Source: Natronolimnohabitans sp. A-GB9 (GTDB lineage Archaea > Halobacteriota > Halobacteria > Halobacteriales > Natrialbaceae). Taken from it: DNA of 39,207 nucleotides. Location: the NCBI RefSeq assembly GCF_030848565.1, contig NZ_JAVDDV010000025.1, positions 1 to 39,207 of the forward strand, read 5' to 3'. Below are positions 25,479 through 32,583 of the stretch, in pieces. Under the pieces are notes generated by a model. That model did not search any database. It was not told the DNA's origin and saw nothing but the letters and a program-made list of their open reading frames with translations. Within the stretch, counting starts at the first letter, position 1. The number at the start of each line of letters is the position of its first letter. The position numbers and the translations under genes are program-made.

Positions 25479-26657
25479 CTATATCGTGTTCGACTCACGA
25501 AGTTCGTTGATTTCCTGGTCGTCGTAGTCGAGTGCCTCGAGTACTTCCTCAGTGTGCTCGCCGAGATCGGGCATCGGGTCGCTCGCGAACTCGAGAGCCT
25601 CGAAGTCGATCGGGTTGTCGACGTACGGTACAGGGCCGTCCTCTGTCTCGAGTTCCTTCACGAGGCCCAGATGTTCGGCCTGGGGATGGGAGAGGACATC
25701 GTCGAGTTCGTTGACGTCGCCCCACGGAATGCCGGCATCGGCGAGTCTCTCGGCCCAGTAATCCCGCGGTTGCTCGGCTATGAGAGACTCGATTTTCGGC
25801 TCGAGCAAGTCACGATGTTCGACGCGGTTCTCGTTGGTTTGGAACCGCTCGTCTTCGAGGAGATCCGGCCGCTCGAGGACGTCAATACAGAGAGTTTCCC
25901 AATGGGGTTCGCTCAGGATGGCGAAGTTGACGTACTGTCCGTCGGCGGTCTCGTGTGGCCCGTATGGGGTCAGCAGGTGGTGGCGCATCCCGACGCGTTC
26001 TGGAATCTCATCGTTGTGCCAGTACTTATGCGGGAAGTAGCCGAGCCAGGAGAGCATCCCGCCAAACATGGTGACGTCAATCTCCTGGCCCTCTCCCATC
26101 CGCTCGCGATGGAACAGTGCGAGTAGCGTCGAGAGCGCACCATACATGCCGGCGTTGATGTCACAGATCGAGAGGGGAATCTTCGCTGGCGCGTCGGGTG
26201 AACCGTTCATCTGTATCAGCCCTGTTTCGCCCTGCATTACCATGTCGTAGGCCTTGCGGTCGCTGTAGGGGCCGTCCCGACCATAGCCCGAGATGTTCAG
26301 GTAGATTACGTCCTCGTTCTCTGTAAGGACGTCCTCGTAACCGATGCCGAGCCGTTCGACGACTCCCGGCGAGTAGTTCTGGACCACAACGTCGGCCTCG
26401 GAGACGAGATCGTAAAAGATTTCGACGCCCTCGTCGGCCTTGAGGTTCAACTCGACGCTCAGCTTGTTTCGATCAACCCAGGCATGAGCCGACGAGTCTC
26501 CGTAGACGACCGAGTCCCAGTGACGATTGACGTCGCCTACGTTCGGTCGTTCGACCTTGATCACCTCCGCACCAAAGTCTCCCAGCAGTCGCGTACACAG
26601 CGGCGCGCTGATACCGCTTTCCAGACTCACAACGGTGATGTCTTCGAGTGCCTGCAT
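25479..26657 (-). CDS. CaiB/BaiF class III CoA-transferase
   Basis: It should move CoA between two carboxylic acids, activating an acid for the following steps. At 392 residues it is the usual length. Seen: GISAPLCTRLLGDFGAEVIKVE at the N-terminus (family signature, in two parts), NLKADEGVEIF, NYSPGVVERLGIGYEDV, and SGYGRDGPY followed by AYDMVMQGETG, where Asp138 is the expected covalent-intermediate Asp. It is the last gene of a minus-strand set, one base after the MaoC gene and downstream of an acyl-CoA dehydrogenase, so all three are co-transcribed. Succinyl-CoA- or mesaconate-type transfers are known in the family; the actual acid here is not evident. Confidence 0.93.
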   Translation of the reverse strand: MQALEDITVVSLESGISAPLCTRLLGDFGAEVIKVERPNVGDVNRHWDSVVYGDSSAHAWVDRNKLSVELNLKADEGVEIFYDLVSEADVVVQNYSPGVVERLGIGYEDVLTENEDVIYLNISGYGRDGPYSDRKAYDMVMQGETGLIQMNGSPDAPAKIPLSICDINAGMYGALSTLLALFHRERMGEGQEIDVTMFGGMLSWLGYFPHKYWHNDEIPERVGMRHHLLTPYGPHETADGQYVNFAILSEPHWETLCIDVLERPDLLEDERFQTNENRVEHRDLLEPKIESLIAEQPRDYWAERLADAGIPWGDVNELDDVLSHPQAEHLGLVKELETEDGPVPYVDNPIDFEALEFASDPMPDLGEHTEEVLEALDYDDQEINELRESNTI

Positions 26658-26658
26658 C

Positions 26659-27228
26659 TCACTCCTCCGGCTGGGTGCCGATACCCTCGGGCCATCCCGG
26701 CGGCTGGGCTGGCGACGGGTTGGCGTACTTACGTTTCAGCACCATCGGAGTCCGTTCGAGGCTCAGTACGAGGTCGTCGTGTTGGTTGTATGCCCGTAGT
26801 TCGGTTGTCACGATGCCGGCGTGATCGCGGGACTCGAGTTCACGCTTTGAGAGGACCTCGCTCTCAGCGAAGATGGTGTCGCCGTGGAAAACCGGATTAT
26901 GGTGGCGAATCTCGTCGTAACCGAGGTTCGCTGTCGCATTCTGTGAGACGTCGATGACGCTCATCCCGACGGCTGTCGCGATGACGACGAGGCCATTGAC
27001 GAGGCGTTCGCCGAACTCCGTTTCGGCGGCGTAGGCCTCGTTGAAGTGCATCGGGTTGAGGTTCATCGTCACGTTTGTGAGCCAGACGTCGTCAGTTTCG
27101 GTGATCGTCCGGCCGTAGGGATGTTTGTAAACATCGCCGACCTCGAAGTCCTCGTAGTAGCGGCCGTTCCAGCCGGAAACGAGTTGTTTGTCGTCCGATT
27201 CAGTCGTGGAGTCGTTGGAGTCGCTCAT
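26659..27228 (-). CDS. MaoC-family enoyl-CoA hydratase/dehydratase
   Basis: A hot-dog fold protein of 189 residues expected to hydrate an enoyl-CoA. Seen: YYEDFEVGDVYKHPYGRTIT, the hydratase motif with NLNPMHFNEAYA, and FGERLVNGLVVIATAVGMSV, followed by NPVFHGDTIFAESEVL. The acidic N-terminal 20 residues precede the domain. The ATG at 27228 is chosen because upstream in-frame codons overlap the dehydrogenase gene and are basic. It is encoded between acyl-CoA dehydrogenase (37 bases upstream) and CoA-transferase (1 base downstream). The set resembles pathways for itaconyl-, mesaconyl- or methylmalyl-CoA, where MaoC hydratases act on branched C5 thioesters; this is inference. Confidence 0.9.
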   Translation of the reverse strand: MSDSNDSTTESDDKQLVSGWNGRYYEDFEVGDVYKHPYGRTITETDDVWLTNVTMNLNPMHFNEAYAAETEFGERLVNGLVVIATAVGMSVIDVSQNATANLGYDEIRHHNPVFHGDTIFAESEVLSKRELESRDHAGIVTTELRAYNQHDDLVLSLERTPMVLKRKYANPSPAQPPGWPEGIGTQPEE

Positions 27229-27265
27229 AGCTGTGTCTCGTTGGTTGTTCTCTGTCAGTCGTTTA

Positions 27266-28474
27266 TCAGTACGATCGCGGCAGACCGAGCACCTGCTCGC
27301 CGAGGTAGTTGAGTGCCAGCTGCTGGGTGATCGGAACCAGTCGCGTAAGCCGTGCTTCCCGGAGGTAGCGTTCGACGTCGTACTCCTTTGCGATGCCGAA
27401 GCCGCCGTGGGTCTGGACGGCTGCGTCGGCCGCCTTGAACGCCGCATCAGCCGCCAGGTACTTCGCCGCGTTGGCCTGAGCACCGAGGTCGACCGAGTCG
27501 TCATCGGACGCAGCCCGGTCTGCGGCGTTGTAGGTCAACTGTTTCGCTGCCTGGAGACGTGCATAGGCCTCCGCAAGTGGATGCTGGATCGCCTGGTTCG
27601 ACCCGATCGGATTCCCGAATACCTCGCGTTCGTTGGCGTAATCGATCGCTCGCTCAAGGGCGAGCCGTCCCAGTCCGATACACTCGGCAGCGATCACGAG
27701 CCGTTCCTCGTTCAGCCCGTCGAGCACCTGGTAGAAGCCGTTGCCCTCCTCGCCGATGAGGTTCTCGGCAGGGACGCGCAGGTCGTCGAACCAGAGTTCG
27801 TAGGAGTGGACGAGATCGCCGGCTGACTTAGGGATCGTCTCCATCTCGAGGGCACCCTGATCGACCGCGTCATCGAGATCGACGAGGAACATTGAGATGC
27901 CCCTAGTTCGTTTCTCGACCTCGTCCCGTGGCATAGTTCGGGCGACGAGGACGATGTAGTCGGAGACGTCGACCCGCGAGATCCAGATCTTCTGGCCGTT
28001 GATGACATACTCATCGTCGTCCCGTTCGGCGCGAGTCTCCATCGCCGGCGAGTTCGATCCTGCGTTAGGTTCGGTGAGTCCGAATGCCTGGATCGACGTT
28101 TTCCCCTCGGCGACGTCAGGTAATAGGTCAGACTTTATTTCCTCGCTCGCGTACTCCGTGATCGGGGCTGAGTTGTAGACGCCACCGTGGACTGCCTGTG
28201 CGGCGCTGAACCCGCCACCGCCTGCGGCAATCTCCTCCATCATGACGACGGTTTCTCTGGTACCCATGCCGGCACCACCATACTCTTCGGGGATGAGAAT
28301 CCCCATCCAGCCGTGATCCGCGAGCGTTTCGACGAACTCCTGGGGGTACTCGTTTTGGTCGGCGTGTTCCCGCCAATACGCGTCGTCAAAGTTCTCACAG
28401 ATATTCTGGACGTTCTGTCTAACTAGATGTTGGCTGTCAGATAAGTCGACAGCGTCACTGAGTACTCGAGCCAT
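27266..28474 (-). CDS. acyl-CoA dehydrogenase (second)
   Basis: A FAD-dependent acyl-CoA dehydrogenase of 402 residues, first gene of the ACAD-MaoC-CaiB set. Seen: GWMGILIPEEYGGAGMG, FGLTEPNAGSNSPAMETRAE, GQKIWISRVD and THGGFGIAKEYDVERYLREA. The usual FEGT/YEGT catalytic-Glu motif is replaced by RLVPITQQ. A Glu in NEERLVIA (Glu257) occupies the helix-G position used as base by isovaleryl- and long-chain dehydrogenases, so the enzyme is probably active with a relocated base and perhaps a branched substrate. ETF is the likely electron acceptor. An A/T box (ttcttat on the minus strand) lies near 28497. Confidence 0.93.
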   Translation of the reverse strand: MARVLSDAVDLSDSQHLVRQNVQNICENFDDAYWREHADQNEYPQEFVETLADHGWMGILIPEEYGGAGMGTRETVVMMEEIAAGGGGFSAAQAVHGGVYNSAPITEYASEEIKSDLLPDVAEGKTSIQAFGLTEPNAGSNSPAMETRAERDDDEYVINGQKIWISRVDVSDYIVLVARTMPRDEVEKRTRGISMFLVDLDDAVDQGALEMETIPKSAGDLVHSYELWFDDLRVPAENLIGEEGNGFYQVLDGLNEERLVIAAECIGLGRLALERAIDYANEREVFGNPIGSNQAIQHPLAEAYARLQAAKQLTYNAADRAASDDDSVDLGAQANAAKYLAADAAFKAADAAVQTHGGFGIAKEYDVERYLREARLTRLVPITQQLALNYLGEQVLGLPRSY

Positions 28475-28552
28475 CGGTTAATAGTTTGATCCTGATAAGA
28501 AAAGTCTTTCGTCGAAACGGTCAAAATAGGTCAGAACGCGGCACGAACGGTT

Positions 28553-28569
28553 ATTTCGATATACGGAAT
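28553..28569. promoter_or_regulatory. IclR operator-like site before iclR pseudogene
   Basis: atttcgatatacggaat, followed by cttaacg as box A, has the same layout as palindrome 3 plus box A of the intact third iclR gene. It matches 11 of 17 bases of GTTCGAATATCCGGAAC. It also lies about 80 bases upstream of the divergent dehydrogenase gene. Confidence 0.45.
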
Positions 28570-28600
28570 ACTTAACGACCGAACCATCCACTGTCCAGCT

Positions 28601-29040
28601 ATGATGGGCCGCACCAAGGCCTCGATGACGACCGTCGAAATAGTTGAGGCTCTCTTGGGTCACGACGGATGTCGGATCGGCGAACTCGCCGACGAACCCG
28701 AGTTCGTCAAGACCACTGTCTACCGACATCCTCTGGGGTTCGACGACCTCATGTACGTCGTCAACGAGGGTAGATATTCATCTGGGGTTTCGATTTCCGA
28801 AACTGAGCAAGCGAACACGGGCGAACGCACAATCCGAACTAATTCGAGGGGTAGCAAACCCATCCCGCTGACACGGCGTCGCCAGGAGAGGTCTCCGCTC
28901 TCACTTCTCGCGACGACGGATCGGGACAGGCGTCGACTGTCTCCGGTCGTGAAGAACTATTCGACCAGCTACGGACGATTTGGGAGCAGAGACACCAGGG
29001 TTCATCTCGATAACCAGAAAACAACGTCATGGAAACGTTG
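28601..29040 (+). pseudogene. decayed IclR-family regulator gene
   Basis: The start reads as an IclR winged HTH: TTVEIVEALLGHDGCRIGEL, then FVKTTVYRH and DLMYVVNEG. Frames then shift. Near 28930-29000 another frame still reads STVSGREELFDQLRTIWEQR, the counterpart of the linker motif (e.g. KSGLLEELDEIRERG) of the intact regulators. The effector domain between them is mostly gone. It is divergent from the ACAD-MaoC-CaiB set, the usual arrangement for its regulator, so local control of that operon was probably lost or taken over by another IclR protein. Confidence 0.75.
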
Positions 29041-29426
29041 CTGAGCCTGCTTTCCAGTAGTACGAACGAACTGAGTTCGACATCCAGCACCCGTAACGCC
29101 GTTCCGTATACTCAAACAGAAACTCGTTGGTTCCGAACGGTCCAGGAAAGTGCTCGCTCAAGGGGAAGATACGACTGCTGTAACGAGTTATCGATGCAAC
29201 CGTATGTTGCACCGCCAGTGACGTACAGCTGCCTGTAGTATTTCTGAACTGACTACTGTACTCACTGGTCATTTCACCTCGCCATATACAATAGTATGGT
29301 TGTAAACCACTTGTTCCGAAGAACGGAACCTTAAGCATACGGCCAAGATCAGCGACAGTCTTCTGAATCACTCATTTGCGGTTACAGAATGAACGAAACC
29401 CAGCGGTAGAGCAGTGATTCGAGAAC
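29041..29426. other. intergenic region after iclR pseudogene
   Basis: About 385 bases without a gene, probably more debris of the decayed regulator. It includes an orphan operator-like palindrome at 29313-29329 listed separately. Confidence 0.35.
29313..29329. promoter_or_regulatory. orphan IclR operator-like palindrome
   Basis: gttccgaagaacggaac has the same GTTC/GAAC ends and 17-base length as the etfB-iclR sites and is likewise followed by a box-A-like cttaag (29330). No intact gene starts nearby on the plus strand. Confidence 0.45.
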
Positions 29427-30797
29427 TTAGAACCGCGAGAGTAGTTCTGAGACGTCGGTCACCGAACGAAGCGAGTCGAGGTCTGCAAGTGCTGCCCTGG
29501 CGTCGACGTCGGCGACAGCACGGTCGGCACACATCCGGAATTTTTCGTGGAGTTCCTCGATCGAGAGTGGGTCCTCGTGTGTTCCTGGAGGGCGTTTCTG
29601 GAGTCGCTCGTAATGGTCGCCGTCGCGGGTCGTGATCTCCACCCGGGCCGCGTTCGAGTCGTAAGGGCGATCCTTGTCAACTTCGAGGGAAACCCGCTCG
29701 CGTACTGTCTGAACCGTCCGGTTCTCGAGGCAGTCGGCGTCGAATGCCGCAAGGCTGACGTCCCGGTGGACGACGGCGTGAGCGATCAGATACGGCATCG
29801 AGAACTTCGCCTCGAGGCCAGTATCGGGGTCGTCGTGATGCAGGGCGTCGGCCGCCCCCTGCGAGGCCACGACACGAACACCGTCGATCTCGTCGGGCTC
29901 GATATCATGGGCCGACGCGAGGTCAACCGCCGCGTGGATTGCAGCGTGGGTGTAGTAACAGCAGGGATAGCGCTTAACGTCGATCCCGTCCTCGAGGATT
30001 GCCCACTTCGACCCCGGCTCGACGCGCGTCCCGTCGTCCCCGTCGCCCTCGCCTCGGTATAGATCGAAGAAGCCGCGTCTGCCGTCGATCGCCGCAGGAT
30101 CGGCTGTCGCCCCCTCGGCAGCGAGCAGTGCCGCGGTCGTCCCCGATCGGGCCGCCTGGCCGGCATGAAGAGGTTTCGTTGTCGATCCGAAGTTTCTCTT
30201 GAGCCCTGCTGGCATCGAAGCAGCGACGTTGAGCGAGTGTGCCGTCCGTTCCGGCGAAAGATCGAGGAGGCTCGCGGCGGCCGCCGCGGCACCGAAGACA
30301 CCGATCGTCGATGTCGCATGCCAGCCGCTCTCGTAGTGGTCGGGGCTGATCGGCCGCGAGACGTGCCATTGAGTCTCGAAGCCAGCAACGTAGGCGGTCA
30401 GCAGTTCTTTGCCGGAGACGTTTTCTCGTTCGCCGATGGCGAGCATCGGTGCAACCATGGGAACGCTTGGATGACCGTCCATCACTGCGAGGGCGACGTC
30501 GTCGAAGTCGAGGGCGTGTCCAGCGGTCGCGTTCGCGAAGACAGCATCGTGGAGCGGACACGTCTCGTCACGTCCGAGTACCGTCGTTGTGCCACCTGTC
30601 GCGTCACAGGTTCCGAAGGCGGCGTCTGCCGCCGCCGTGGACGTGCCTGCAAGGGTTACCCCAATGGTATCGAGAATAGCCCGCTCGGCGAGTCGGTGTG
30701 CCGAATCGGGAACGTCGTCGTTTGAAAGTTCGGCTACGAAGGTCGCGAGATTAGTTGCTAACTCGGTCACGTTCGCCCGTGTGTGGGATGGACACAT
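29427..30797 (-). CDS. MmgE/PrpD family protein
   Basis: A 456-residue protein of the family containing 2-methylcitrate dehydratase and cis-aconitate decarboxylase. Family motifs: ERAILDTIGVTLAGT, HALDFDD followed by GHPSVPMVAPML (His109), ESGWHATSTIGVFGAAAA (His160), TKPLHAGQAARSG (Lys208, His211) and KRYPCCYYTHAAIHA (Lys275). These match the active-site His and Lys positions of the family, so an active dehydratase or decarboxylase is likely. It is encoded downstream, on the same strand, of IS debris, and is separated from the dehydrogenase operon by the iclR pseudogene. With CoA-transferase, MaoC and dehydrogenases it suggests tricarboxylate- or itaconate-like metabolism, but the substrate is unproven. 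Confidence 0.92.
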   Translation of the reverse strand: MCPSHTRANVTELATNLATFVAELSNDDVPDSAHRLAERAILDTIGVTLAGTSTAAADAAFGTCDATGGTTTVLGRDETCPLHDAVFANATAGHALDFDDVALAVMDGHPSVPMVAPMLAIGERENVSGKELLTAYVAGFETQWHVSRPISPDHYESGWHATSTIGVFGAAAAAASLLDLSPERTAHSLNVAASMPAGLKRNFGSTTKPLHAGQAARSGTTAALLAAEGATADPAAIDGRRGFFDLYRGEGDGDDGTRVEPGSKWAILEDGIDVKRYPCCYYTHAAIHAAVDLASAHDIEPDEIDGVRVVASQGAADALHHDDPDTGLEAKFSMPYLIAHAVVHRDVSLAAFDADCLENRTVQTVRERVSLEVDKDRPYDSNAARVEITTRDGDHYERLQKRPPGTHEDPLSIEELHEKFRMCADRAVADVDARAALADLDSLRSVTDVSELLSRF

Positions 30798-30959
30798 AAA
30801 TCACCCGAATTCGACAAACAGGTGTCGAACCGTCTCCGAACCGGTAGTCGACAACGGAAATAAACGATAATATACAAGATACCATATAATGAAAACTAGA
30901 AATAATTGGCTGTGTTGAATCAATAGACAGCGTCAGGAAAGATCAGTAAATCGAAGGTG

Positions 30960-31506
30960 TTGAAGCGGGAGACTTCAGTTGTTCATGACGCAAATCTCCA
31001 GTTTCACCGAGCGTTGTGTTTCGATTGCTCAAGAGTTGCGGGTGAACGAGCGAATCGGTCGCCACCGCTCAGAGCGACGGACTCGCCTACTATGCACTCA
31101 TTTCGCTGCATTGTCTCGGATTTATCTCGATCTTATCGAACGAGGGTCTGATGAAAAAATGACGAAAATAACAGGGAGATCGGCCTTGATGCGGCTGGTC
31201 TCCTTAACCTTCCACGCTTCGTAAGGTGTTCGATCGGATCGGAATGAGAGTTTGTCGAATGTAGCTTCGCCAGTCGGCGCAGTTACACAACCTCTGGCGG
31301 TGGTGCAGAAGTCTTCACAGGTCGTGAGCTACCCGATTTCGACTCTGCTAACAACACAACTTCCGTGGATAGAGATGTCGGGATTATCCCTGACTCGAAC
31401 GTTGTTCATACCGATGGTGCAATCTCAGATGTACCGTGTTAGGCCTTGAAAACAGTTCTGCACCACCCTCACTCTCTCCAAGCACTCCGCGATCGACGCA
31501 ACGGTT
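30960..31506 (+). mobile_element. truncated IS5-like element with MITE insertion
   Basis: It starts with ttgaagcggga and an ATG-led frame (MTQISSFTERCVSIAQE). Broken frames follow the transposase N-terminus: IYLDLIERG, REIGLDAAGLLNLP, then LRQSAQLHN. The MITE at 31296-31469 interrupts it; across the insertion the frame continues as LSKHSAIDATVY, which ends at the IS630 element at 31507. The C-terminal part, including the rest of the catalytic domain, is missing. Not functional. Confidence 0.75.
31296..31469 (+). mobile_element. 174-bp MITE, copy 2
   Basis: The reverse complement of 13590-13763 without a single difference. Ends ggcggtggtgcagaa and ttctgcaccaccct are inverted repeats. Flanks caacctct and cactctct look like an 8-bp target duplication with two changes; removing the MITE and one flank restores the transposase frame QLHNLSKHSAIDATVY. 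It holds an open frame of 48 codons to a TAG at 31440-31442 without a start codon. Confidence 0.85.
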
Positions 31507-32502
31507 TATAATAGACATTAGAAGTAATCACTCACTTCTGGAGGCGAAAACTGATCAAGAGCGGTATCAATTGCTGTTGTGAGTTCAAGAACCGGGTCAA
31601 AGAACCGGTTGCTAAGTGCCGGTTGGAGTCGCCTACAACACTTTCCGGCCGGATTTAGTTCAGGTGAATTGCTGGCAATGTCACGGGATCTAGGTCGTCA
31701 CGTGCCGCTCGGGTCGTGACGACTGACACCTGAAAATACGGCGCTTCATTCAGTGCAATAATCAAACATATTTGAGCCCTTAATATGACGCAAGGACGAA
31801 TTTTTTATCAAACCTAACAGACGATCTCAGTCGCGTTGTCCAGACATTCGGTAGATGGCCGCGTGCCGCGCAAAAACTACGCGGCACGCGGTTCGACTTG
31901 GACAGATTTCTTCGTTTGGTCGATACAGACTACTGTGGCGTCCATCTCCCGCCGCTTTTTTTGAGTTCGTCGCGGAACGCTTCTTGCTCGTCAGCATCAG
32001 CTTCAGCGACTGTACGGCGTGGCTTTTGATAGCTCAATCCTGCTTCTTTGAGCAACCGTCGGCAGCTCGGGATTGAGTACTCAACACCATAGGTTTCGTG
32101 AAGGTACTGCTGGACGAGCGCCGGCGTCCACGCAGGTGCGTCAATGCCAACTTCTTCGGGAGATTCGTGGACGGCGTCTTCGAACTCTTTTTGCTCTTGT
32201 TCTGAGAGTTTTCGTTTTCTTCCAGATCGATGAGCATCAGTTACGGCCTGCTCAAGTGACGCGTCGGTGTCGAGTCGCTTGAGCCAGCTATAGATTGTCC
32301 GTCGCTGAACATCGTACCACTCGGCTAGTTCAGTCTGCGTAAGGCCGTTTTTGTACGCTATTGCTGCTAAGAGCCGTTGTGTCGGCTTCTTTCCTTCCAC
32401 ATTGTCGAGAGCATCTTGTAATTCCTCGATAGAAATCTCGTCGAGATGATCCATTACACTCAACGACATTATCTGAGTAAAAAGTTCTAACGGTTACTAT
32501 AG
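31507..32502 (-). mobile_element. IS630-family element, copy 2 (internally deleted)
   Basis: About 1 kb with imperfect terminal inverted repeats of about 27 bp (tataatagacattagaagtaa / rc of the right end tatagtaaccgttagaac) at TA-containing flanks. The coding strand is minus. ORF A (31930-32454) is intact; the second frame starts VVCIDQTKKSVQVEPRAA and then runs into a stop. The centre of the DDE domain is missing, and its end reads in two frames: APYFQVSVVTTRAARDDLDP and then RRLQPALSNRFFD to SDYF. The same deletion is present in copy 1, so both descend from one deleted ancestor. Confidence 0.85.
31930..32454 (-). CDS. IS630-family transposase, N-terminal frame (ORF A)
   Basis: A frame of 174 residues from MDHLDEISIEELQD, containing two helix-turn-helix/winged-helix units: LTQTELAEWYDVQRRTIYSW at about 43-62, then a second DNA-binding part (WTPALVQQYLHETYGVEYS). 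It ends KKSGGRWTPQ. At the A7 run (31956-31962, T7 on the plus strand) a -1 shift would continue as KKRREMDATVVCIDQTKK, the normal start of the DDE domain, so a full transposase would need programmed frameshifting. Here the downstream part is deleted, so only a DNA-binding fragment can be made. An upstream ATG at 32469 would add five residues. Confidence 0.8.
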   Translation of the reverse strand: MDHLDEISIEELQDALDNVEGKKPTQRLLAAIAYKNGLTQTELAEWYDVQRRTIYSWLKRLDTDASLEQAVTDAHRSGRKRKLSEQEQKEFEDAVHESPEEVGIDAPAWTPALVQQYLHETYGVEYSIPSCRRLLKEAGLSYQKPRRTVAEADADEQEAFRDELKKSGGRWTPQ

Positions 32503-32583
32503 ATGGCTTTGGGATCAATTTCTTAGTCCATTTGGATCCCATAAACAAAATGGTGTAAACACAATATTTCAATCAAAGAAGAA

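Noticed and set aside
29027-29371. Minus-strand 114-codon frame after the iclR pseudogene
   Set aside because: No motif, basic and aromatic-rich composition, overlaps pseudogene debris.
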